Shown here: piece by piece, positions 32,567 to 42,478 of the stretch
How the letters are laid out: the number at the start of each line of letters is the position of its first letter
Position numbering within the stretch: position 1 is the stretch's first letter
Source of the DNA: Avena insularis
Lineage: Eukaryota > Streptophyta > Magnoliopsida > Poales > Poaceae
Length of the DNA: 64,000 nucleotides
Assembly (NCBI GenBank): GCA_023614405.1
Contig: CM042690.1
Location: 524,288,293-524,352,292 of the forward strand
Reading direction: 5' to 3'
Position numbers and translations under genes: made by a program
The notes under the pieces: generated by a model
What the model was told of the DNA's origin: nothing
Seen by the model: the letters and a program-made list of their open reading frames with translations, nothing else
Database searches by the model: none

Positions 32567-33502
32567 TTCAAAGCCTAGCGCAGAGGCTTCATGGAGAAGG
32601 AAGAGGTAGGGGAGCCGGTCCTCACATTTGCTGGCTACTACTCTGTATTGGATTTAACTCGACCACTAGTAACTAGGGCCCGTGCTAGAGAGCCCGTGGG
32701 CCCCCAAACATCACTCACCTAGTTTGACTTGCATTACATGGAGTACTTTTGGAAAACATATCAAAACTCAATAAATAAACCAAAGGCCCCCTCTCTTTTT
32801 GCAAAAACCCATTACAAAATGGAGATGCTCAAAAATGCGTACACACACTCACCCCTATGAATGTAGGTACGCACACCCTACACCTATGAGCACTTTAGAA
32901 AGACTGGATCTTGAGACTGATCCTGCGGGGCTTGAGCTTGACGAAGTCACCATAGGCACCTCGCTATATATGGACGGGAACGTCGCCTCTCACTACCCTC
33001 ATAACCATCCTTCAAAGTCAAGCGCCGAGGCTTTGTGGTAAAGGAAGTGCTAGGGGGTTGGAGCTCACATTCGTTGGCTGCTACGGGATGTAATTGAACC
33101 ACTAATAATGTGGCCCCTGGTAGTGAGCCCATAGACCCTAGACACCAGTGACCATTACAATTACTTTGGCAAAACCGAGCAAAACTTAATACAAACGGAA
33201 GGCCCATCTCTCTCATTTTTGCAAAAATCCACTACAAAACGCACACGCTCACAAATGCATACACACACTCACCCCTATGAACGCATGAATGCACATCCTA
33301 CCCCTATGAGCACCTCCGAAAGATTGTGTCTTCAGATTGTCCGGTGGGGGGGGCTTGAGCTTGACAAAGTCACCATAGGCACCTCGCTATCGACAGGAAC
33401 ATTGCCTCCTACTGCCCTCGTAACCATCCTTCAAAGCCGAGCGTCAAGGCTCCATCCAGTAGGAAGAGCTAGAGGAGTCAGAGCTAACATTCGTTGGCTG
33501 CT
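32567..33502. repeat. ~430-bp tandem repeat, interrupted by element B
   Basis: CTTCAAAG-AGCGC-GAGGCT recurs at about 32567, 33010 and 33430. ACACACTCACCCCTATGAA recurs at about 32840 and 33260, and CACCATAGGCACCTCGCTAT at about 32950 and 33370. Sequence to the right of element B (46152-46215) continues the last copy, including CTAATAAC and GTAGTGAGCCCAT. The origin is unknown; similar strings occur near CACTA elements in my recall. Confidence 0.7.
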
Positions 33503-33507
33503 ATAGG

Positions 33508-34012
33508 TGTCGTCGGATTGATGACAAGTACGCCATGAGGGGGTCCTCGAGGCATGTGGAAGAGAGGGGTGTGAGACGTACGGTGTTCCGGGATGGTGAG
33601 CACACAAGTTTACCCAGGTTCTAATCGGCCGGCTTTGGACGGATCCTACTCCTACTAGCAATCGATGTCTGGCAGCAGAATATGGGTTACAAGGGTTCGC
33701 CTGTGCGAGTTTGTAGACTATGAGGGTAGGTGCCCTAAAGGCTCTCCCTAGGACGGCTTATATAGATATTCGGCCTAGGGTTTACAGGAGAGATCTATCC
33801 GGCTACGACTAAGAGTCGGTTATAGAGTACATCTTGAACTACAAGTAACACTATGGGCCTAAGTCGGGAAGTCTTCTAGGCCTTCCTGTAGCCGGATTGG
33901 ACTCCATTTCTTCTCCCTGACTGGGCCCCCCGTGAAGCAAAGCTCTAACCCGAAGTGGTCCACCCTGGTCAGTGAGGAACTGTGAGGATACCCGGAAAGT
34001 ATATCCCCAACA
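33508..34012 (-). repeat. 3' LTR of element B
   Basis: Read on the minus strand it starts TGTTGGGGATATACTTTCC and ends CAATCCGACGACA. The TATA-type box is TATATAAG at 33758-33765 (minus). Confidence 0.9.
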
Positions 34013-34035
34013 GCAGCCCCCAGAAGTCTCCACGA
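34013..34035 (-). promoter_or_regulatory. Polypurine tract of element B
   Basis: The minus strand reads GAGACTTCTGGGGGCTGC immediately before the 3' LTR, a purine-rich primer for plus-strand synthesis. Confidence 0.55.
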
Positions 34036-34576
34036 TCCAAAGTCGGATTCATCATCGTCTAGCTTGATCTTCGGCTTGCAGAATCTTGAAGGGTTCCTGA
34101 AACTTCACAACAAAAAATACAATCCGGGTCTTAAAAATAAGTCGGACCTATCAACAGGTTACTCGGATTTTCTAGCTTGATTTCAAGCTAAGTCGGAACT
34201 TGGTCTCTGACGTCATCTGACACTTGTCATGGTCAAGTCACGTCATCTGACAGACATCCTGTCAGCACGACCGTTGGTGGGTCTGCAGTTCGCGGAACCG
34301 AGGTGCCGTTTCAATGCGTACGCGGAGATCGAGGCGACGTAATCATCGCGTGGGTCCTTCCCAGTTCCTTCCACGACGTGTGGCGGTTATACTGTACCAT
34401 TTGCATGAATCTTGGCGCGGTTAGGTGGATATAAGGGTTGAGGATTCTCCTCCTCCTTTCTTCACCTGTTCCTTTGCCGTTTCTTCTCCTCCAAATCTCC
34501 CCCACGCACAGAGCTCCTCTGCTTTCCCCAAAAACTCCCAGCGCCGCCCATCTTAGGTCACCGGCACACCGCAGAA

Positions 34577-35515
34577 ATGGCTTTGTCTTCATCTTCCGGT
34601 TTGGTGGCGGCAGCGACGGTGGAGGCGGCGGCAGAAAAGGAAAGCTTCCGTGGGGTCTGGATCCCCTCCGTGCTCGACGACGAGAAGCTCCACGGCATGG
34701 AGAGAGAAGGGCTTCTCCGTGCCGGCGACTGGCAGAGCAGCGTCGGGGAGACCGTCCCCAACCCGCGCGCCGGCGAGTGGGTCCACTTCGGCACCCACCT
34801 TGACAGAGGTTTGTCGTCTCCTCCCTCGGAATTCTTTTCCGAGGTGATAGATCACTATAGTGTTCAGCTCCACCATCTTCCTCCTAGCTCCCTCCTAGAG
34901 ATGAGCGCCTATGCGGCTTTGTGCGAGGGATTTCTCGGCATTAGGCCGAGTCTTACCTTATTCCGGTACTACTTCCATGTCCGGAGAAATTCTATCACTG
35001 CCAGTAATTTGTATATTACCGGTACAATTAGCTTTTCACTTAGACGTGAGTGCGCATATCCCAAGATCCTTGCCAGTGACTCGGTCAAACAATGGCCAGC
35101 CACGTTCTTTTATCACAAGGATATTCCGGCTCCCGGCAAAGCCACTTCTTTGCTGGCTTTCATCGATGGAGGCGCCACGGCCCAACCGTCTTGGGACGAG
35201 GCACCTCCGGCTCTCAGCGATGATCTGATCCTCGCCAAGAGGCGGATCACATATCTGATTAAACACAAAGGACTGAAGGGATTCGATTTGGTCCAATGTT
35301 GGGTGTCACGCCGGATCCAACCCCTTCAGTACCACGAAGACCGACTGATGCACTCCATCACGTCATCCAAAAAGGATTCCCTTCGCATCAGCCCTAGAGC
35401 CTATACCTCGCAAGGTTATATAATCCAGATTAAATGGCTGATAAGGGAGCGGATCGAGAAGAGAATCCTGGAGGTTTCTCTGGATATGCACACAGCAGAA
35501 AACCTCGTTGTGCCG
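34577..35515 (+). CDS. Exon 1 of antisense gene B: transposon domain
   Basis: This exon gives 313 intact codons from ATG 34577. It has an Ala/Ser-rich start, then a globular domain with GVWIPSVLDDEKLHGMEREG, PPSSLLEMSAYAALCEGFLG, LFRYYFHVR and WPATFFYHKDIP. These are hallmarks of the putative gypsy-type transposon (Transposase_28) domain. The exon ends CTCGTTGTGCCG before GTAAGC. It is the best preserved coding segment of the element. The open frame overruns the donor by only a few codons. Confidence 0.65.
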
Positions 35516-35596
35516 GTAAGCTCTTAACAATAAACCTTTTTATGTGTTTCATTCTTTAAGTTATACTGCAATACTGATATGTTTTCTTCTTTTCAG

Positions 35597-35754
35597 CTTG
35601 CTAACCTCCCCGAGTCGGAATTTGCTCCGCTCGAGGGATATCCTCTAGAGTTTTCTCAGGAGGCTAAATTGGTCCCATTGCCGAACATTGTGCCCAAGAA
35701 GCTCAAGGCTCCAACAGTGGCTGTTGGCACAAATGAGGTGCCCGTCGTGAAGAG
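35597..35754 (+). CDS. Exon 2 of antisense gene B
   Basis: After a TTTTCAG acceptor the frame reads LANLPESEFAPLEGYPLEFS and on to VPVVKR, ending at AGAG before GTAACT with phase 2. This exon is intact. Confidence 0.55.
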
Positions 35755-35840
35755 GTAACTTTCAACACAACTTTTCGCCTTTGTACCTTTCTCGAATTTT
35801 CTTCCAAGATGTAATGTTTTCGACTCTGTTACATTTTCAG

Positions 35841-36406
35841 AGCTAAGCAGCTCATCAAGGGCAAGGGGAAAGGAACTTCTTCGAAGCCCGTGCGAAGACT
35901 AAGCTGGCCATAGCTTCTCCTGCCGTGGCTCCTCCGACTCCTGACCCCCCATCCTCTGCAATGCTGGTGATTACTTCTTCGCCGGATGTCGCAGAAGATC
36001 CAGCTCCTTCAACGGAGCCAGCGATCCTTGAATCGCAAACTGACGTCACCATGAGTGAGTCAGGTTTAGATAAGGGTGAACCCTCTTCGGGTAATGATCC
36101 CTCGGCAGAGATCTTTGCCGAAAACCTTCTCAACAATCCGGGTCTTGCCAAGTTTGGCTTGTCCTGGAAATCTGTGGAAGAGATCCAGCGGCTGGCCAGG
36201 CAATGCCTGGAGAAGAGAAATCTCTCTGCCGAAGAAGAAGCGCAAGAGGCGGAAGACATCAAGTACTCCGACCTTCTTAAACAAGTTCGCATTCGCGACG
36301 AAGAGCTGATGTGCTTCCACCACCTCCGATTATTCCACTCACCCTCGCCGAGAAAGTTTCCACCGAGGTGAACATATGTCTGAGCAAGCTCACACATGAA
36401 CATCAT
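35841..36406 (+). pseudogene. Exon 3 of antisense gene B: linker
   Basis: It starts AKQLIKGKGKGTSSK, shifts frame near 35880, and continues with a Pro/Ala/Ser-rich linker (SPAVAPPTPDPPSSAM). An ordered stretch with ENLLNNPGLAKFGLSWKSVE follows, then a second shift near 36312 and ICLSKLTHEHH before GTAAGT. Confidence 0.5.
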
Positions 36407-36616
36407 GTAAGTCGGAATTCTAACTCACGTTTTTCTTTATTTGTATACCATATCGTCTAGCCCCCAAGAATGAAGTAGGATATTTATTCCAAGTTTATGC
36501 TTCCTTAGGATGCCAAAGAATGAACTAGTGTAGCCCCCAAGGCTCGTGCTGATATTAGTAACAATATTAGCCCGAGTCTTCAGTAGACTTCTGACTCTGG
36601 GTATTCTGACTTACAG

Positions 36617-36731
36617 AAAGTTAATTCATATAACCAGGATTTGTTGAAGAATATCTACAACAAGCAGAGAGAGATCAGATCTCTCCGACTTGAAAATGCT
36701 GAGCTGAAAGTCTCCAGGGATGAAGCCGAAG
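36617..36731 (+). CDS. Exon 4 of antisense gene B: helix
   Basis: KVNSYNQDLLKNIYNKQREI followed by RSLRLENAELKVSRDEAE, the start of the coiled coil. It is bounded by TTACAG and GTAAAT. Confidence 0.5.
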
Positions 36732-36815
36732 GTAAATATTCCGAGACTCAAATCTTGTCTTTGTGTTTTCATAGTCGAATTTTTTCCTGAACTATTGTTC
36801 TTTTTTGACTTACAG

Positions 36816-37121
36816 CATTGGTGAAACAGTCCTGCGCTATGATTGAAGAGGCCGAGAACCTCAAAACCTTGGTGGTGGAGAACAAAGAGCTTCGCCAAGA
36901 GCTGGATAAGCTCAAGGCGGATCATGAGAAGAGCATCGCTCAAGTTCTCGAATCCTCCTCCATGGCTACTCACGAGCGTGATCATAAGATTGCTGCTCAA
37001 GATCAGAAAATCTCGGACCTCAATAATGAGCTGTGCAGAGAGAAGGACCTTTCCGAGGCGCTCCGGGATGAACTCTAGAGTCTTCGGGAAGAGAAGACCA
37101 AAGTTGACGACGTCATCTTCG
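36816..37121 (+). pseudogene. Exon 5 of antisense gene B: coiled coil
   Basis: A heptad-rich exon (KELRQELDKLKADHEKSIAQ, KIAAQDQKISDLNNEL), the counterpart of 1003-1413 in element A. TAG at 37076-37078 stops it before LREEKTKVDDVIF. The donor is GTATGT. Confidence 0.5.
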
Positions 37122-37199
37122 GTATGTTCCATCTGTCTAACTTGTCTATTTTCTTCGACTTCTTTCAATGTCGGATTTTGTTAACTGTTTTGTGTATAG

Positions 37200-37752
37200 G
37201 TCCTCTGAACTTGACGGATTCCACCTCCGCTGAGCCCCGCACCCACCGGCTTACCCAAGTCGGTGACCTGCTTCACGACTTCCGCCAATCCCTTGAGGAT
37301 ATTGGCGAAGCTCTCAAGATTCCGGACATGCATAGCATGTCGGATTTTCAGGTGCGGGACAAGGCGAAGGAGATGCTTATAACTTGTCCAGGATCGAACA
37401 TGTCCCACGCTGGCAGTCCATGGCGAACGCTATTACCATGGTCATGAGCCACCATAGAAACATGGAGATATGGCAAGTGACCAAAGGGTACTGCAAGGTA
37501 GATGAAGACGGCCAGGAGCAGGACATCAAGGCCATTATGGACTCCTGCGCCGGATATGGGTGTCACGTGGCTGATTTGACCATCTACGACACTCCTTTCT
37601 TCACCCCCGTGGACACTCCGCCTCCGCCTCCAGAAGAATCAGCAGAAGTTTCCGACGATGACCACACCATATCGGAAGTGGACATCTCGGAACGATATCA
37701 AGGCGACGTATCCAGCGAGCCGGCAGCTCCTTCCTATCCTCCTGCATCATAG
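37200..37752 (+). pseudogene. Exon 6 of antisense gene B: C-terminal part
   Basis: It begins PLNLTDSTSAEPRTHRL and QVGDLLHDFRQSLEDIGEAL, changes frame near 37390, and ends with IWQVTKGYCKVDEDGQEQDI, a Pro-rich stretch and an acidic tail before TAG at 37750. The counterpart in element A is 281-925. Confidence 0.5.
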
Positions 37753-38334
37753 ATTGCCAGAAACATTTGTATTATTCTGAAAAACATGTTGGGTCTGTAA
37801 ATATGCACTACTATAATTTTGCTAGTGCTAAGCTTCTAACCTATTCAGCACTTTTTGGCTTTTAGATTTTCGTGTGCCTGAAATGTTTACATAAGCACTT
37901 AAACTTTTTCGTCTATACTTATCGTTTATCTGGCTTTCCGCCTCGTCCCTTTTGTGAGCCGGCTAAACCTTCTGCACGGAAACTTTGCCGAGCAACAGAG
38001 CTCAATTGCTAAACCGGTTTAAACTCAGAAACAAAGCCGGCTTCCAGTACCAACAATTCACTACTCGGAAAATACCCGCATCCGGCAATCAGACAAATAA
38101 CCAAAGTGTAGACTAGAAACTTTAGAGTTATACCCGAAGGTAGCATTTTTAGAATCGTAAATCTAAACCAGAACAAACATGAGCATAAAGTACTTTCAAG
38201 TATCCTGGGATTTTCGACTATGACATGATCATTCGGAAATAAGATGGTAAAACTTCTCAGAAAAAACTTGAGGCAACCAAGACTTTTATTTCTCATAGAA
38301 CATGTACATATGTATGATTACAAAGAAGGATAAA
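37753..38334. other. Convergent intergenic spacer of element B
   Basis: A/T-rich spacer between the 3' end of the antisense gene and the 3' end of integrase. No coding seen. Transcripts of both units could overlap here. Confidence 0.4.
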
Positions 38335-39447
38335 CTAAGAATAAAAGGGACGTAGCTGAGCAATATTCCATGGTCTGTCTAACTCATCCGGATTTGTACT
38401 GCCTCTAGCTCTCTTTCTCTTCTTAGTAGCAGGTCTTTCTTTGACTGGCCTCATGTCAGTTAAGTAGTAGGAACCATTGTGCAATACTCGACTAACTAAA
38501 AAGGGCCCTTCCCATACTGGGGAAAGTTTGTGCTTTGTTTGTTGCACAAGCCGGAGAACCAAATCACCTTTATTAAAAGATCTGTTTTTGACTCCCTGTC
38601 TATGATACTTGTTTAACTTATGCTGATAGGCTGTTGATCTCATCTCAGCAACGACGTGAACTTCTTCGACCAAGTCAAGATCATTTTGTCGAGAAATCTC
38701 GGCATCCTCTTCAATATACGCGGCCACTCTAGGAGAAGTGTGAATCAAATCACTAGGAAGAACTGCTTCTGCGCCATAGACCAAGAAGAAAGGTGTGTAT
38801 CCGGTTGACCTGTTCGGAGTTGTTCGTAAACTCCATATTACAGAGGGTAATTCCTCTGCCCAAGCCCCTGCATCACGTCGTAGTGGTGCTTCGAGTCTCG
38901 GTTTTAGGCCTTGTAGGATTAAACCATTAGCTCTTTCAACTTGTCCGTTAGCCTGTGGATGTGCGACGGACGCAATGTCAAGCCGGATATTTTGCTCATT
39001 GCAGAATTCGGCCAATTCTCCCATAGAAAAATTACTCCCGTTGTCCGTGATAATGCTATGCGGATAACCGTACCGGATTATAACATCCTCGACAAATCTT
39101 TTGGCTATTGCTCCATCACAACTAGTGACGGGTTTAGCCTCGATCCACTTTGTGAATTTATCCACCATCACTAAGAGGTGAGTAAATCCACTTGGAGCAC
39201 GTCTAAATGGTCCTACCATATTAAGCCCCCAGACCGCAAAAGGCCATGTTATAGGTATTGTTCGCAACTGATCAGCCGGAACATGAGCTTGTTTGGCGTA
39301 CTTCTGGCAGCCTTTGCACGTCTTGACTAATCATTCGGCATCTGCCTGAGCTGTAAGCCAGAAAAATCCGTGTCTAAAAGCTTTTGCCACTAAAAATTTG
39401 GCTGCAGCGTGATGACCACACTCGCCTTCGTGGATTTCTCTTAAGAT
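38335..39447 (-). pseudogene. Integrase of element B
   Basis: The zinc-binding part (HEGECGHH, then KTCKGCQKYAKQAH) is interrupted by a TGA near 39332 (minus). The intact catalytic core runs from 39267 (310 codons): GLNMVGPF, FTKWIEAKPV, IITDNGSNF, HPQANGQVERANG. The position of the first catalytic Asp (usually GLDMVGP) is Asn here, while the later Asp and Glu are present. The C-terminal part (SPVWEGPFLVSRVLHNGSYY) is the usual Gypsy integrase tail without a chromodomain, ending LRPFYS. Confidence 0.8.
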
Positions 39448-40504
39448 TTACACTCCTTCTTCCGGAGATACGCAACACTGAAAAACCCCAGACACACTCC
39501 GCTTATAGAGCTCACCTTTAACTATAGTATAGGCTTTCGCTCGTCGGATAATCTGCCGGCTCAGAACCTCGTCTTCGGGTAATTTTTCATCTACCAGATA
39601 ATCAAGGTAGGGTTGAGTCCAGCTGGTAATTACAGCCAAAACTGCTATTAGAGGTGAGTCGGATTTGGTCGGATATTCCTCATCTACTCCCTTTATTGAG
39701 GGAACTTTGAGGTGCTCTAAAAAAGCGCCATCCGGGACCTCTTTCCGTGCAGAGCCTATCCGAGATAATGCATCTGCTTCCTCGTTTTCTGCTCGAGGGA
39801 TGTGTTGAACCTCAAACCCTTCGAACGATTTAGATAAATCATCCACGACAGCTTTATATGCTTCCATGTGCTTATTTGCATTACAAATATCCAAAACTTG
39901 CTGAGTGACAAGATCCGAATCTCCATAACACATCAAACGTCAGATGCCGATATCCTTAGCAATCCGGATTCTGTGTAACAGTGCTTCATACTTGACAATA
40001 TTGTTTGTCGCTGTGAAGTGAATCTGCAACACGTGTAGAAGTTTATCTCCTTGGGGTGATTTGAGCACCAGGCCAGCCCCCGAGCCCCCTCGATCCTTAG
40101 ACCCATCAAAGTAGAGGGTCCAATATTTCGACTTAGGGAGGGTCATATTCTCCTTCGTTTCTGTCCAATCAGCGACAAAGTTGACGAGAATTTGGGATTT
40201 GATTACTGTTCGAGGTTTATACTCAATATCAAAAGCTGAAAGCTCTATGCCCCATTTGGCGACGCGTACTGTGGCGTCACTGTTGTTGATTATATCTCTC
40301 ATGGGAGTTGTGCTCACCATGGTAACTGGATGCTCCTGAAAATAGCGTCGTAGCTTACGGGATGCTAGGAAAACACCGTAAGCCAGCTTTTGATAGTGCG
40401 GATACCGCTATTTTGATTCTGTCAGAACCTCACTGACAAAGTATGTCAGACGCTGCACCAAGTGCTCCTGATTTTCCTCCGGTCTCTCCACTACCATGAT
40501 GATA
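39448..40504 (-). pseudogene. RNase H and connecting region of element B
   Basis: The first Asp is in YFDGSKDRGGSGAGLVL and the Glu in VKYEALLH; CYGDSDLV and ADALSRIGS follow in the plant dual-RNase-H pattern. Stops lie at 39937-39939 (TGA) and 40408-40410 (TAG). This domain removes RNA from RNA/DNA hybrids during reverse transcription. Confidence 0.75.
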
Positions 40505-41494
40505 CTAACGACTTTGTTTGTCGCAGCAAGATAGAGCAAGCGGTTCCTGTGGTTCCGGCGCAGCAAGGATAGGAGCAGATGAGAGTACTTTCTTCAGGTC
40601 TTGTAGTGTAGCTTCAGCTTCGTCGGTCCAAACGAAATCCTTGGTCTTTTTCAGGAGTTTGTATAATGGTGCGGCTCTTTCACCAAGCCGGCTTACAAAC
40701 CGACTGACTGCAGCGATGAAACTAGTTAGTCTTTGTATGTCCTTTAGGCGAGTTGGCCTGGAAATATTGAGTATAGCCTTGATTTTGTCCCGGTTCAGCT
40801 CTATGCCTCTTTGAGACACGATGAAACCTAACAATTTTCCGACTGGTATTCCAAAGAAGCATTTCTTTGGGTTAAGCATGATGTTGTATTTTCGTAGATT
40901 GGCGAACGTTTCCTCCAAGTCAAAAATCAGTGTTTCCTTCTTCTTGGACATCACCGTGATATCATCCACGTATGCATGTACATTGCATCTGAGCTGGTCG
41001 TGGAGGCAACGCTGCATCGTGCGCTGGTAGGTAGCTCGTGCGTTCTTCATCCCAAAGGGCATCGTAACAAAATAGAAGGTTCTGAAGGGGGTTATGAATG
41101 AAGTTTTGACTTTGTCAGATTCCTTCATCTGGATTTGGTGATAACCGGAATATGCGTCGAGAAAACAGTGGAGTTCTGAGCCTGCCGTAGAATCGATAAC
41201 TTGATCAATTCTAGGCAGAGCGAACGGATCTTTTGGACAAGCCTTGTTCAAGGCAGTATAATCAACACACATCCTTAAATCAGTGGTGTCCTTTTTAGGG
41301 ACCATTACAGGATTGGCCGACCACTCAGTGTGGATGACCTCTTCTATGAATCCGACTACCTCGAGTCGCGCTAGTTCCTTAGCTATTGCCTTACGCTTTT
41401 TGTCGCCAAAACATCGTAAGGACTGTTTGACGGGTTTAGTGTTCGGCTTTACATTTAAAGAGTGCTCGGCAAGTTCCCTAGGTACTCCAGTCAT
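40505..41494 (-). pseudogene. Reverse transcriptase of element B
   Basis: A continuous 329-codon stretch: LRMCVDYTALNKACPKDPF, LDAYSGYHQI, FVTMPFGMKNARATYQR, the catalytic YVDDITVMSK, KCFFGIPVGKLLGF and a thumb with LTSFIAAVSRFV. All polymerase motifs are present, including both Asp of the YVDD box. The frame slips near 40530, before the RNase H region. In-frame TAGs lie upstream at 41558-41560 and 41585-41587. Confidence 0.85.
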
Positions 41495-41635
41495 GTCAGA
41501 TGGCTTCCATGCAAAGATATCTTGATTTGCTTTGAGGAACTTGACGAGCGCGCTTTCCTATGCGCTATCTAGGCCTACGCCTATCTAGGTCACCTTGGAG
41601 GGGTCATCATCCTTCAACGACGTCTTCTTCGTCTC

Positions 41636-42478
41636 TTATGATGCCTTGAACTCCGGATTTGGCTTGGTCACATCCTTCTTCGTTGCGAGCATCTCGGATG
41701 GATCTATGCTCTTCTTGATCTCCTGGTACTCCTGGGCATGCAGCATGGCTTCAACAAAGGCAGCATTTCCATCCTCGCACTCTCGCACTTTCTTCGGGTC
41801 TCCCCTAATGGTGATTACGCCATTGGGACCTGGAATTTTCATCATATTGTAAATGTAACACGGACGAGCCATAAAAGCCCAGTAAGCCGAACGTCCGAAT
41901 ATAGCGTGGTACGCGTTCTTGAACGGGACCACTTCGAAGGAATGTGCCTCCGTCCGATAGTTCTTTGGAGTTCCAAAGTTAACATCCAAAGTGATTTCTC
42001 CCAGGGAATTAGCTTGTCTTCCTGGGACAACTCCGTGAAAGATCACAGAGCTATGGTTCAGCTGGGTCTCCGAGATCTTCATCCGGCGTAGCGTTTCTAC
42101 ATAGAGAATATTGATATTGCTGCCACCGTCCATGAGGGTCTTGGAGAAACCATAACCGTCAATAAGTGGATTGACGATTAAGGCGTATTTTCCTTGTCTA
42201 TGTAGCTTAGGAGGATGATCAGCAAGTTCAAATGTGATTGCCACTTCCGACCAGTCCAGGTACTGAGGGACAGCCGGAACTATTGTGTTGAGCTCATGTA
42301 AAACTGCTTTTTTGACTTTTGCTGGTTGAGATCCGAGGAAGGTGACATAAGTGTCTTTTTTGGTCGGAAAATTTTTCTTCCCTTCCGGCTTGGGATTTGA
42401 AGCATCAGCTTCCTCCATGTCAGAATCTTCCTTGGTCTCTTTATCTTTTTCGGGTTTCTTCTTTCCCTTCTTCCGCTA
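41636..42478 (-). pseudogene. Protease region of element B
   Basis: LDWSEVAITFELADHPPKLH and LIDGYGFSKTLMDGGSNINI give the retropepsin core, with DGGSNINILY as the catalytic box (DGGS, a Tat-type variant of DSGA). IFGRSAYWAFMARPCYIYN follows. A TAA ends the frame at 41636-41638 and a TAG lies upstream at 42476-42478. Confidence 0.75.

Larger units (their letters stand above)
34577..37752 (+). pseudogene. Antisense six-exon gene of element B (gypsy-type transposon domain)
   Basis: Exons and phases that fit are 34577-35515, 35597-35754, 35841-36406, 36617-36731, 36816-37121 and 37200-37752, each bounded by GT and AG. The protein has an N-terminal gypsy-type transposon domain, a Pro/Ser/Ala-rich linker, a coiled coil and a C-terminal acidic, Pro-rich tail. 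It is transcribed opposite to gag-pol from near the 3' LTR. Breaks: a frameshift near 35880, another near 36312, TAG at 37076 and a frameshift near 37390. The same plan is seen in element A. Its role, perhaps structural or regulatory, is unknown. Confidence 0.65.
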
